22,623 nucleotides of DNA. Source: Gammaproteobacteria bacterium. GTDB lineage: Bacteria > Pseudomonadota > Gammaproteobacteria > Magnimaribacterales > Magnimaribacteraceae. The translations under genes were made by a program, and so were the position numbers. Shown here piece by piece: positions 15,449 to 22,149 of this stretch. Within the stretch, counting starts at the first letter, position 1. Each line of letters opens with the position of its first letter. A model generated the notes under the pieces. The model was not told the origin of the DNA. It did not search any database and saw nothing but the letters and a program-made list of their open reading frames with translations. Location: NCBI GenBank assembly GCA_002730855.1, contig PCBA01000022.1, positions 1-22,623 of the forward strand, in the 5' to 3' direction.

Positions 15449-17113
15449 TCAAACTGAGTGTCTCAGCACTTCCCCTTTTGCGGCGCCAGTTAATTTACCG
15501 TCTAAGAAATTAACAGCCCCGTTAACGACAGTTGCTTTATAACCTTTAGAGCCTTGAACATATCTAGGCGCCCCACCTGGAAAGTCATTCACAATTTCAG
15601 GTTGCAATTCATCAACCTTATCTTTATCAAAGACATTGATATCTGCCTTTTTCCCAACTTCTAGTGTTCCTCTGTCTTTAAGCCCTATTATTCTGGCTGG
15701 GGCTGAGGTTATTCTTCTTATTCCTTCTTCTAAAGAGTACAGACCAGTATTCCTGACCCAGTGAGACAAGACAAAAGTAGCCCAGCCAGCATCACAAATC
15801 TGAGAAACATGAGCTCCTGCATCTCCTAGTCCAGGAAATATCCTATCGCTCTTAAACATTTCTGCCGCTGCATCTAAGTTTTGATTAAACATTCTGTAAT
15901 TAAATAATGTTTTACCATTAGTTTCATCAGATAGATTTAAGAACAATTCGGCTGGATGGATTCCTAACTCTTTAGACATATTTGCAACACACTTTTCTCT
16001 GCCTGCAGCATAATCTGGTGTTTCTTGATCTCCAAGCCAGAAAACAAGATGATAGGGCAATGATTCCTTTCCATCTTTAGCTTCTTGAATTAGTTTCGAT
16101 CTTGTTTCGGTGTTTCTTATTGAAGATAGTCTGCCAGCTAAATCCATGCTTCTTAGTTTTTCCCATGTTTCACCAGGAAATGGTAGAGAAGACTGCAATC
16201 CAAACATAAACCCTGAAGACCTAGGCTGAGAAATTGCCGTTATGTCTCTGCCATTACTGGATAGGTCTTGCAGAAGCCTAGTAACCCTCTCTCCTGACTC
16301 TAGGTCAGGGCCTGTTCCCATACTAAATAGTATCCTTTCTCCAGTTATTTCAGCAAGATCTTTAAGTAATTTGACCGAGAAATCTGGATCACCACCAAAA
16401 TCCAATACGTTTTGTATCATCCCTTTTTTTTCACCAACAACTTTCGCTATTTCTAAAAGTTCCTTAGCTTCGGCGAAGGTTCCAGGAATGGATCTGCCAT
16501 CAGGGCCTACATGGGGAGGGTATCTGTTTGTAGAAAATCCTACTGCCCCTCCATCCATTGACTCCCCAACAATTTTTGCCATTAATGCAATTTCTTCATC
16601 AGAAGCCATTTCTTCAACAGATCTCTCACCCATTACGTAATATCTAACTGCCGTATGTCCCACCAGCCCCATGACATTTATTCCTAAATCAAATTTATCT
16701 ATCGAATCTAAATACCCTTTGTAATCTTCCCAGTCCCAAGGCAAGCCGCTTAATATTGCATCTTTAGGTATGTCTTCTACGGTTTGCATCATGTGGGCAA
16801 TTAATTCTCTGTCTTCAGGTTTGCATGGAGCGAATGTTACCCCACAATTTCCCATTAAAGCTGTTGTAACACCATGTTGGCTGACTGGTCTTAGTTCATG
16901 ATCCCATCCTATTTGAGCATCTAGATGGGTGTGAATGTCCACAAAACCCGGAGATACAGTCATTCCTTCAGCATCAATTACATCTTTTGCATCTGCGTCT
17001 ATTGCCCCTATCTCTTTAATAAGGCCATCCTTTACAGCAATGCTTCCTTCAAAAGAATTACCGCCAGTTCCGTCGGCTATATTGCCATTCTTAATTAATA
17101 GATCGTATTCCAT
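15449..17113 (-). CDS. Amidohydrolase, N-acyl-D-amino-acid deacylase (D-aminoacylase) family
   Basis: Metal-dependent hydrolase of the amidohydrolase superfamily; relatives remove acyl groups from N-acyl-D-amino acids, but many are uncharacterised. The 554 aa contain the N-terminal beta-sandwich piece, the metal motif HTHLD (61-65), NCGVTFAPC (89-97, with the Cys that is a zinc ligand in D-aminoacylase), and the late catalytic Asp segment GLGDAGAHVSQICD, then a C-terminal sandwich part with GTLEVGKKADINVFD. It is longer than classic D-aminoacylases of about 480 aa. The ATG at 17113 is chosen over an upstream in-frame GTG (17125), because GGGGGA lies 5 bases before that ATG and is the evident ribosome-binding site. 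It lies head-behind the fnr unit with 63 bases between, and tail to tail with the nitroreductase. Confidence 0.9.
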   Translation of the reverse strand: MEYDLLIKNGNIADGTGGNSFEGSIAVKDGLIKEIGAIDADAKDVIDAEGMTVSPGFVDIHTHLDAQIGWDHELRPVSQHGVTTALMGNCGVTFAPCKPEDRELIAHMMQTVEDIPKDAILSGLPWDWEDYKGYLDSIDKFDLGINVMGLVGHTAVRYYVMGERSVEEMASDEEIALMAKIVGESMDGGAVGFSTNRYPPHVGPDGRSIPGTFAEAKELLEIAKVVGEKKGMIQNVLDFGGDPDFSVKLLKDLAEITGERILFSMGTGPDLESGERVTRLLQDLSSNGRDITAISQPRSSGFMFGLQSSLPFPGETWEKLRSMDLAGRLSSIRNTETRSKLIQEAKDGKESLPYHLVFWLGDQETPDYAAGREKCVANMSKELGIHPAELFLNLSDETNGKTLFNYRMFNQNLDAAAEMFKSDRIFPGLGDAGAHVSQICDAGWATFVLSHWVRNTGLYSLEEGIRRITSAPARIIGLKDRGTLEVGKKADINVFDKDKVDELQPEIVNDFPGGAPRYVQGSKGYKATVVNGAVNFLDGKLTGAAKGEVLRHSV

Positions 17114-17117
17114 AATT

Positions 17118-17123
17118 TCCCCC
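17118..17123 (-). promoter_or_regulatory. G-rich ribosome-binding site deciding the amidohydrolase start
   Basis: GGGGGA on the minus strand, 5 bases before the ATG at 17113. It overlaps the alternative GTG codon at 17125-17123 and so argues against that start. Its G-run is complementary to the C-run in the loop of the small RNA candidate at 8333-8337 (six consecutive pairs at most), a weak target suggestion only. Confidence 0.6.
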
Positions 17124-17176
17124 ACAAATAGTATATATAAAGATTGTGGACAAAGAAATTATTGTCAGGTTTGCGA

Positions 17177-17923
17177 TTATATTTGGGCCAGAAGAAGGTC
17201 TCTATCTTTTACAAGACACTTTTTATTCGAAATTTGAATTAAATCTCCCTTGTTCAGCTCTTTTATTAATCTGCTTAGGCTTTCAGGCCTCATTCTCAAC
17301 ATCTTTGCTATTTCATAATGATTAATTGGCAACGTGAACTCAAAGGAGTCCTTCTCAGTAATGCCTAATTTAGAACTAGTAATCACTATCCAGGAACAGA
17401 GTCTTTTTTTAACATCTCCGCTTGCAATTGCCTGACTCCATTTTAACTGCCTCGATAGTTGTCCGCTTATTGCTTTGCTTATATGCAGAGCCATCTCAGG
17501 TTCTTCCCTAGAGAAGCTTTCTAACTGATGGTAATTTACTTTACAAATATCCGAGTCCTCTCTTGCCATAGCAAAATGAGAATAACGCTTAAAAGAAATA
17601 CAATCTAAAGCTAAAAATTCTCCTGGGTAAAAAAGACCTTCCATCAGTTGTTCTCCATTTTCATCTAAACTATAAGTCTGAAAACAGCCCGATCTAATAA
17701 CATAAATAGAAGAAAAATTATCTCCTTGGCTGTAAGCAAGGCTGCCTTTTTCTACAGAAGTTTGAATGGAAATCGTTCTTACTATCTCATTTATACCTTC
17801 ACTAGAGAGTATATCTTCCACAATTTTTTCAGGCATACACATATGCTTAAAACTACAGACCCTACATAGAGTAGGTGCTTTTTTAATTTCTATAACGGGG
17901 TTATTTTTAGCTTGTAACATCAT
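17177..17923 (-). CDS. fnr: FNR-type oxygen-sensing transcriptional regulator
   Basis: CRP/FNR family activator/repressor. The 248 aa hold an N-terminal cluster-binding segment with Cys20, Cys23 and Cys29 (LCRVCSFKHMC), the cyclic-nucleotide-like beta barrel (about 45-165) with Cys108 in LALDCISF, a dimer helix, and a winged helix. The four cysteines match the [4Fe-4S] ligands of E. coli FNR (20, 23, 29, 122), so direct oxygen sensing is expected. The recognition helix has Glu214, Ser217 and Arg218 (ESLSR), the ExxSR pattern that reads TTGAT half-sites. A matching box lies upstream at 18267-18280. Start is at 17923 or the adjacent ATG at 17920; GAGGAG lies 13 bases upstream. It overlaps the preceding 60-aa gene by 17 bases. 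Autoregulation is the natural inference. Confidence 0.92.
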   Translation of the reverse strand: MMLQAKNNPVIEIKKAPTLCRVCSFKHMCMPEKIVEDILSSEGINEIVRTISIQTSVEKGSLAYSQGDNFSSIYVIRSGCFQTYSLDENGEQLMEGLFYPGEFLALDCISFKRYSHFAMAREDSDICKVNYHQLESFSREEPEMALHISKAISGQLSRQLKWSQAIASGDVKKRLCSWIVITSSKLGITEKDSFEFTLPINHYEIAKMLRMRPESLSRLIKELNKGDLIQISNKKCLVKDRDLLLAQI

Positions 17924-18089
17924 AGTTTGATAACATCTCCTCTAGATCATAGATTTCTGCCTTTAATTTATCAACGTTTTCTTTTCTTCCTGTCCAAAAG
18001 TTAAGACCATGTTCATCTTCTATCTTAGAAAGTTTTTGTTTTGTAGATATCAGTCTTAACTTTAGATCTTCTTTAGACAACTTAACCAT
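17907..18089 (-). CDS. Small helical protein of 60 aa, co-encoded with fnr
   Basis: Not recognised. The 60 residues are highly charged (many Lys, Glu, Asp) with heptad-like Leu/Ile spacing over about 5-25 and 36-54, broken by a GLNFWTGRKEN turn, suggesting a helical hairpin or coiled coil. There is no signal peptide or cysteine. Evidence that it is real: a good ribosome-binding site (TAGGAAA, about 8 bases before the ATG at 18089), overlap of its start with the stop of the upstream 42-aa gene, and overlap of its end with fnr. Function is unknown; a small partner or antagonist of FNR is possible, as is a structural role with the membrane peptide. Confidence 0.65.
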   Translation of the reverse strand: MVKLSKEDLKLRLISTKQKLSKIEDEHGLNFWTGRKENVDKLKAEIYDLEEMLSNYDVTS

Positions 18090-18210
18090 ACAAGTTTCCT
18101 AATAATACTGAAAAACCTAGCAACACTATCCAAAAAAACATGCAAATACCGCCTACAATGGCTAATCTTTTTAATGCCGAAACATCTTCTTCAGGCCATT
18201 TTCTGCTCAT
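18082..18210 (-). CDS. Short membrane protein of 42 aa upstream of fnr
   Basis: Not recognised and short enough to be missed by standard gene calling. From the ATG at 18210 it encodes a charged N-terminus (MSRKWPEEDVSALKRL), then one hydrophobic helix of about 22 residues (17-38, IVGGICMFFWIVLLGFSVLL) and a short GNLYG tail. The positive residues before the helix predict an inner-membrane protein with its N-terminus inside. Its TAA (18084-18082) overlaps the ATG of the 60-aa gene by eight bases, so the two are coupled. The ribosome-binding site is weak (TAAGAA). It is the first gene after the FNR box on this strand. Small single-helix proteins often attach to respiratory oxidases; it does not resemble CcoQ, CcoS or CydX as I know them. 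Confidence 0.6.
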   Translation of the reverse strand: MSRKWPEEDVSALKRLAIVGGICMFFWIVLLGFSVLLGNLYG

Positions 18211-18266
18211 TATATTTTCTTACTCATTGTAAGTAGCAAAATTAATATATATGAGTAAAAGGATTA

Positions 18267-18280
18267 TTGATCTGGGTCAA
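18267..18280. promoter_or_regulatory. FNR/ANR box between divergent genes
   Basis: TTGATCTGGGTCAA matches the FNR consensus TTGAT-N4-ATCAA at 9 of 10 positions, and matches the ANR form TTGAT-N4-GTCAA fully. The centre is at 18273.5. Leftward, -10-like sequences TATATT (18249-18244) or TTAATT (18245-18240) would place the box at about -36 to -41. Rightward, TCTAAT (18307-18312) would place it near -45. Neither side has a good -35 hexamer, as expected for a class II activator site near -41.5. The regulator encoded three genes to the left has the matching recognition helix. Which side is activated cannot be settled by sequence. Confidence 0.75.
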
Positions 18281-18340
18281 GTAAAATAGATTAAGTTGAT
18301 TTACAGTCTAATAAGTAAATAAAAGATTAGAAATTGGATT

Positions 18341-18685
18341 ATGAGTAGAGACTTTATTTTTCGTTCAACTAACAGAAAAAATAGTTTGGATTATTTGGGT
18401 TATGTATTAAATGTAACTTCGAAAGATGAATTGTATGAGGCAGTTTTAGAGCTTGGTTTTAATCCTCGTGCCATGGAGTATCATGCTGTTGATATTAACT
18501 CGAAGGCCGTAGCAATCTGTATGCCTTTTAGAGGAACACCGGAACAAATGAAAAGTACTTTCTTTTCTATAAACGAAATAGAGGAGAAATATTTGGGCCT
18601 TAAGGAAAAGGGTAGTCATGATATTGAGCTAAAGGGCAAGACAGATTCAGGGGCATTTCCTGCCGACGTCTTTACTGGCCCATAG
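18341..18685 (+). CDS. Uncharacterised 114-aa protein, divergent from the fnr unit
   Basis: Not recognised. The product is soluble, with no signal peptide or membrane helix, a single cysteine (in AICMPFRGTP) and mixed alpha/beta character. The N-terminal half has FRSTNRKNSLDYLGYVLNV followed by an acidic helix; the middle contains GFNPRAMEYHAVDI and MPFRGTPEQMKSTFF; the C-terminus is Gly/Lys-rich and likely flexible. The ATG at 18341 has only a short GGA ahead of it. It lies 60 bases downstream of the FNR box and has TCTAAT at 18307-18312 as a possible -10. Strand, codon pattern and promoter make it a real gene. Oxygen-linked expression is inferred from the box alone. Confidence 0.75.
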   Translation: MSRDFIFRSTNRKNSLDYLGYVLNVTSKDELYEAVLELGFNPRAMEYHAVDINSKAVAICMPFRGTPEQMKSTFFSINEIEEKYLGLKEKGSHDIELKGKTDSGAFPADVFTGP

Positions 18686-18708
18686 ATATTGTTTTCTATC
18701 AAGATATC
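18685..18708 (+). terminator. Weak hairpin after the 114-aa gene
   Basis: GATATTG (18685-18691) pairs with CAAGATATC (18700-18708) with one bulged base around an 8-base loop, followed by TTT. The stem is AT-rich and the T-run short, so it is at best a weak terminator. It also lies between two convergent transcripts (this gene and tRNA-Arg). Confidence 0.3.
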
Positions 18709-18723
18709 TTTAGGAACAATTAG

Positions 18724-18801
18724 TGGTGGGCTAGACAGGATTTGAACCTGTGACCTTCTGCTCCGGAGGCAGACGCTCTATCCTAGCTGAGCTACTAGCC
18801 C
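18724..18801 (-). tRNA. tRNA-Arg (anticodon CCG)
   Basis: The cloverleaf is complete on the minus strand. Acceptor stem is GGGCTAG (18801-18795) with CTAGCCC (18734-18728), followed by discriminator A and an encoded CCA ending at 18724. The D stem is GCTC/GAGC. The anticodon stem TCTGC/GCAGA encloses loop CTCCGGA, giving anticodon CCG, which reads the Arg codon CGG. The T arm is ACAGG/CCTGT with loop TTCAAAT. CGG is probably rare in this AT-rich genome, so this is a minor-codon tRNA. Confidence 0.97.
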
Positions 18802-18808
18802 AATAGAG

Positions 18809-18814
18809 ATTATA
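18809..18814 (-). promoter_or_regulatory. -10 element for tRNA-Arg
   Basis: A perfect TATAAT (18814-18809) lies 7 bases before the tRNA 5' end, so transcription would start almost at the mature terminus. No good -35 hexamer was found at 16-18 bases (ATGTAT at 17). Confidence 0.45.
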
Positions 18815-18843
18815 AGCTTCTTATTTTATTAATACATTGGCCC

Positions 18844-18852
18844 TGATATGAT
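18844..18852 (+). promoter_or_regulatory. Extended -10 promoter for glutaryl-CoA dehydrogenase
   Basis: TGATATGAT, that is TG, one base, then TATGAT (18847-18852, 5 of 6), is an extended -10 element, which can work without a good -35. The predicted start is about 18859, leaving a leader of about 24 bases with TGGAG as ribosome-binding site. Confidence 0.45.
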
Positions 18853-18882
18853 CAACTTTCTTTAAAAAAAACTGGAGCACAT

Positions 18883-20064
18883 ATGGCAGGTAATTCTTGG
18901 AAATCAATAAATTGGAAAGATCCTTTCCTGCTGGAGCAACAATTAACTAACGATCAGCGTTTAATTAGAGATACGGCCCATCAGTTCGGACAAGAGAAAC
19001 TCCTACCCGGAGTAAGAGAAGCGTTCAGAGAAGAAAAAACAGATTCTAATATACTCAAAGAAATGGGCTCCTTAGGCCTTTTAGGGTCTACTATTAACGG
19101 ATACGACTGCCCAGGGATTGATTACATGAGTTATGGTCTTATCGCCAGAGAGATTGAAAGGGTGGATTCAGGATACCGTTCAATGATAAGCGTGCAGTCT
19201 TCATTAGTTATGTATCCTATATACGCATTTGGTTCAGAAGAGCAAAAAGAAAAGTATTTACCTATACTTGCAAGCGGTGAAAAAATTGGGTGTTTTGGAT
19301 TAACTGAACCTGATTATGGCTCTGATGCGGGAGGCTTAATTACCAGAGCGAAGAGCGTAAAAGGAGGCTATTCTATTTCCGGAGCAAAAATGTGGATATC
19401 TAATAGCCCCATCGCAGACGTTTTTGTTATTTGGGCAAAAAATGATGAGGGAAAGATTAAAGGATTCATTCTTGAAAAGGGGATGGAGGGACTAAGTGCT
19501 CCAAAGATTGAAGGCAAGTTAGCTTTACGGGCTTCGATAACTGGGCAAATAGTTATGGAAGATGTTTTTGTAAGCGAAGATCAGATGTTACCTAAGGTAG
19601 AAGGTCTGAAAGGACCTTTTAGCTGTTTAAATAATGCTAGATACGGTATTGCTTGGGGAGCTTTAGGCGCTGCTGAGACTTGTTGGCACACCGCAAGAGA
19701 TTATGTAATGGACAGGAAGCAATTTGATAAGCCCTTAGCAGCCAATCAGCTTATTCAACTTAAGTTAGCTAACATGCAAACGGACATAAGCATAGGTTTA
19801 CAAGGTTGTTACAGAGCAGGGCAATTGATGGATAACAATAACATTTCCCCAGAATTGATTTCTTTGATTAAACGAAACTCAACTGGAAAGGCTTTAGAAA
19901 TAGCAAGACATGCTAGAGACATGCTAGGCGGAAACGGAATATCTGATGAATATCCTATTATGCGTCATATGGTAAATTTAGAGGTTGTTAATACCTATGA
20001 AGGAACAAATGATATTCATGCTTTAATTTTAGGCAGAACTCAAACCGATATCCCTGCCTTTTAA
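18883..20064 (+). CDS. gcdH: Glutaryl-CoA dehydrogenase (decarboxylating)
   Basis: FAD-dependent acyl-CoA dehydrogenase that oxidises and decarboxylates glutaryl-CoA to crotonyl-CoA, in lysine, tryptophan and some aromatic or dicarboxylate degradation. The 393 aa show the three-part fold. Key segments are GYRSMISVQSSLVMYPI (97-113, with Arg99 of the glutarate pocket), CFGLTEPDYGSDAG (137-150), LALRASITG, and the catalytic base Glu373 in TYEGTNDIHALILGR. The SGYRS and YEGTNDIHALILGR forms distinguish it from fatty acyl-CoA dehydrogenases. The ATG at 18883 is preceded by TGGAGC. It is transcribed alone from an extended -10 promoter, with a hairpin terminator behind it. The electron acceptor would be ETF. 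Confidence 0.95.
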   Translation: MAGNSWKSINWKDPFLLEQQLTNDQRLIRDTAHQFGQEKLLPGVREAFREEKTDSNILKEMGSLGLLGSTINGYDCPGIDYMSYGLIAREIERVDSGYRSMISVQSSLVMYPIYAFGSEEQKEKYLPILASGEKIGCFGLTEPDYGSDAGGLITRAKSVKGGYSISGAKMWISNSPIADVFVIWAKNDEGKIKGFILEKGMEGLSAPKIEGKLALRASITGQIVMEDVFVSEDQMLPKVEGLKGPFSCLNNARYGIAWGALGAAETCWHTARDYVMDRKQFDKPLAANQLIQLKLANMQTDISIGLQGCYRAGQLMDNNNISPELISLIKRNSTGKALEIARHARDMLGGNGISDEYPIMRHMVNLEVVNTYEGTNDIHALILGRTQTDIPAF

Positions 20065-20080
20065 ACTTAGGTAAATTTGC

Positions 20081-20107
20081 AGCAAGACTAAGCTAGCGTC
20101 TTGTTTT
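20081..20107 (+). terminator. Intrinsic terminator after gcdH
   Basis: AGCAAGAC (20081-20088) pairs with GTCTTGTT (20098-20105) over eight positions (one G-U) with a 9-base loop, followed by the rest of a T-run (20104-20107). It lies 16 bases after the gcdH stop. The T-run runs directly into the -10 element of the next gene. Confidence 0.55.
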
Positions 20108-20112
20108 ATAAT
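20084..20112 (+). promoter_or_regulatory. Putative promoter for cytochrome c5
   Basis: A perfect TATAAT (20107-20112) with AAGACT (20084-20089, 3 of 6) 17 bases upstream. Start is predicted near 20119, 27 bases before the ATG. The promoter is embedded in the gcdH terminator hairpin. No Shine-Dalgarno is visible before the ATG. Confidence 0.45.
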
Positions 20113-20145
20113 GCGCGTGCTTAACCCACTAATATCAACTAAAAA

Positions 20146-20553
20146 ATGAATTATTTAAAATTATTATTAATACTAATGACAACTTTTGTCCTTAGTGTGG
20201 GCGCTTCAGAAGCAAAAAAAGCTATAGAAAAAAGAATAGCACCTGTAGGTTCCGTGTGTGTAAAGGGAGAAGAGTGTGGAAGCCCAGTTCTTGAAGCCCC
20301 TACTTCGCCTGAATCAAGGACCGGAGAGTCTGTTTACTCTAATGCGTGCGCTACTTGTCATAGTATAGGTTTGGCTGGTGCACCAAAATTTGCTGATGTA
20401 GCTTCTTGGGGCGAAAGAACAGATAAAGGCATTGAAGCCTTAACTGCTTCAGTAAAAGATGGTCTCAACGGAATGCCTCCTACAGGAATGTGTATGGACT
20501 GTTCTGATGATGAACTTAAGGCAGCAGTTCAATTCATGCTTGATAGTATTTAA
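20146..20553 (+). CDS. Cytochrome c5 family monoheme protein
   Basis: Small exported electron carrier. The 135 aa begin with a signal peptide (about 1-20, cleavage after VGA or ASEA), then a linker with the RIAPVG segment and two extra Cys (38, 44), and a class I c domain. The heme site is CATCH (68-72), the distal ligand Met110 in NGMPPTG, and the pair Cys116/Cys119 in MCMDCSDDE forms the C-terminal disulfide typical of c5. DsbA/DsbB, also encoded in this window, could form that bond. The stop overlaps the stop of the convergent phosphatase gene. It likely acts as an electron donor to a terminal oxidase; the partner is not visible here. Confidence 0.92.
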   Translation: MNYLKLLLILMTTFVLSVGASEAKKAIEKRIAPVGSVCVKGEECGSPVLEAPTSPESRTGESVYSNACATCHSIGLAGAPKFADVASWGERTDKGIEALTASVKDGLNGMPPTGMCMDCSDDELKAAVQFMLDSI

Positions 20554-21248
20554 AATTTTTTTTCGAGTAATATTTTAAAGTTTTTCCATTCTGAAAATTC
20601 AGGTATAGAAAGACCAGGAAGAGGCCATTCAGTTCTCTTTTCATTAAACCAGACAGGGCGCATACCGCAATCATGACTGCCCTTTACGTCATTAATTGGA
20701 TGATCTCCTACATGACATATTTCTTTAGGATTTAATCCAGTAGCATTAATTACCGCTTCAAAAACAATAGGATCAGGTTTATGGGCGTTTAGATCAGCTG
20801 CTGAGAAACAGAAATCGAAAAGGTGATCGATGCCAATTATCTTAAGGTCAGCATTACCATTAGTTATAACTCCTAAAGAGTATTCTTTCTGAAGTTCGTT
20901 TAGAGTTCTAATGACGTCGTCGTAAAATACGACATCATTTCTAGCTCTATAGAATATCTCAAAGGACTGATTGGCCATTTTAGTGGATTCATCATTTGAG
21001 TAGCCTGCTCTAAGACTTAACTCAAAGAACATGCCCTTTCTTAGATCAGAGATTTGGTTTAAAAGATTAGGGTTTTTTTTAATTAACAGATCTCTAACCT
21101 CTATCACATCCTTGCTGCCAAGGAGTTTTGCAGTTCCGGGGTAATTTTTCTTTATCCACTGATTTGTAATCTCTTCAGCTTTTAAGATAGTTGGCATAAC
21201 CGGCCAAAAAGTATCATCTAGATCAAATGAAATAGATTTAATGGTCAT
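20550..21248 (-). CDS. yigB: HAD-family hydrolase, YigB-like
   Basis: Haloacid-dehalogenase-type phosphatase. In E. coli the gene after xerC, yigB, encodes a phosphatase acting on the riboflavin intermediate 5-amino-6-(5-phospho-D-ribitylamino)uracil; the same role is likely here by synteny. The 232 aa contain motif I DLDDT (9-13), a C1 cap helical domain (about 20-100), motif II in VITNG, motif III Lys in AHKPDP, and motif IV GDHPINDV. The ATG at 21248 overlaps the xerC end by 11 bases. The stop overlaps the cytochrome c5 stop on the other strand by four bases. Confidence 0.9.
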   Translation of the reverse strand: MTIKSISFDLDDTFWPVMPTILKAEEITNQWIKKNYPGTAKLLGSKDVIEVRDLLIKKNPNLLNQISDLRKGMFFELSLRAGYSNDESTKMANQSFEIFYRARNDVVFYDDVIRTLNELQKEYSLGVITNGNADLKIIGIDHLFDFCFSAADLNAHKPDPIVFEAVINATGLNPKEICHVGDHPINDVKGSHDCGMRPVWFNEKRTEWPLPGLSIPEFSEWKNFKILLEKKF

Positions 21249-22149
21249 TATCCTTCTCTTTTTTTGCTCTTGGATGAGATTTATCGTAAACCTTAGAGAG
21301 GTGTTGAAAATCTAGCTTTGTATAGATTTGAGTAGTTCCTATATCTGAATGGCCTAGCATTTCTTGAATAGCACGTAAATCACCACTAGATTCTAATACA
21401 TGGCTAGCAAATGAATGTCTTAGTGTGTGGGGGTTTATGCCAGGCAATCCTCTCATTACACATAATTTTTCTAGCCTTAGCTGCACTGATCTTGGAGAAA
21501 TTCTTTTTCCTTTGTTATTAAGGAAAAGGGCCTCTGTCTGAGTTTGTTTGGATTCTACTAAGTCTCTTCTGTATAACATCCAGTCCCTAATTGATTGAAT
21601 GGCTTTTTTCCCTACTGGGACGTCTCTTGTTTTTTTGCCTTTTCCAATTACACGACAAATTCTTTCTTTTATATTAATACTATTGAGGTCTAAATCACAC
21701 AGTTCAGATAATCTGAGGCCCGAAGAATACAAAAGTTCAGCTATAGCTTTATCTCTTACTTCCAGCATTCCTTTTGGCTTGAAATCGAGTAATCTTTGAA
21801 CTAAGTCAGCGTCCATTGCTTTCGGTAAGTAGCTAGGCGATTTAGGGGAGCTTATATTTTCAGCAGGACTCTTTTCAATGTACAGTTCTTGTAGTAGATA
21901 ATTGAAGAAGCTTCTGTACGAAGAGAGAGTTCTTTGAATGCTTCTTGGGCTTAATCCCCTTCTTCTTTCTTTGTTTACGAAAGTTCTTACATCGCTCTCA
22001 TTAATTTCCTTCCACGTTGAAATACCTTTATCTGATAAATAGTCAAGAAACCTATCTAAATCCCTTTTATAGCTTTTTGTAGTGTTATTTGAAAACTGTT
22101 TAACTGTCTCTAAGTAAGATATGAACTCGGTTACCTTATCGTTAAGCAT
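21238..22149 (-). CDS. xerC: Tyrosine recombinase XerC
   Basis: Site-specific recombinase that, with XerD, resolves chromosome dimers at dif. The 303 aa have the N-terminal SAM-like core-binding domain (about 1-90) and the catalytic domain, with all conserved residues: Arg146 (SGLRLSEL), Lys172 (GKGKKTRD), His241 and Arg244 (HTLRHSF), His267 (LGHSDI) and the nucleophile Tyr276 (TQIYTK). The DUF484 gene before it and yigB after it form the conserved gammaproteobacterial order, which points to XerC rather than XerD, and to a core rather than an integron or phage recombinase. The ATG at 22149 abuts the stop of DUF484 directly (TAA then ATG). Confidence 0.95.
   Translation of the reverse strand: MLNDKVTEFISYLETVKQFSNNTTKSYKRDLDRFLDYLSDKGISTWKEINESDVRTFVNKERRRGLSPRSIQRTLSSYRSFFNYLLQELYIEKSPAENISSPKSPSYLPKAMDADLVQRLLDFKPKGMLEVRDKAIAELLYSSGLRLSELCDLDLNSINIKERICRVIGKGKKTRDVPVGKKAIQSIRDWMLYRRDLVESKQTQTEALFLNNKGKRISPRSVQLRLEKLCVMRGLPGINPHTLRHSFASHVLESSGDLRAIQEMLGHSDIGTTQIYTKLDFQHLSKVYDKSHPRAKKEKDNDH

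Noticed and set aside
17114..17125. GTG start for the amidohydrolase
   Set aside because: It would consume the GGGGGA ribosome-binding site of the ATG at 17113, from which the conserved N-terminus starts normally.
18844..18856. Second FNR box (TTGATCATATCA on the minus strand) before gcdH
   Set aside because: The half-sites are three bases apart instead of four and the second is imperfect.
21238..22149. Tyrosine recombinase as a sign of an integron, phage or mobile element
   Set aside because: DUF484 before and yigB after it give the standard chromosomal xerC operon; no attachment site or cassette was seen.
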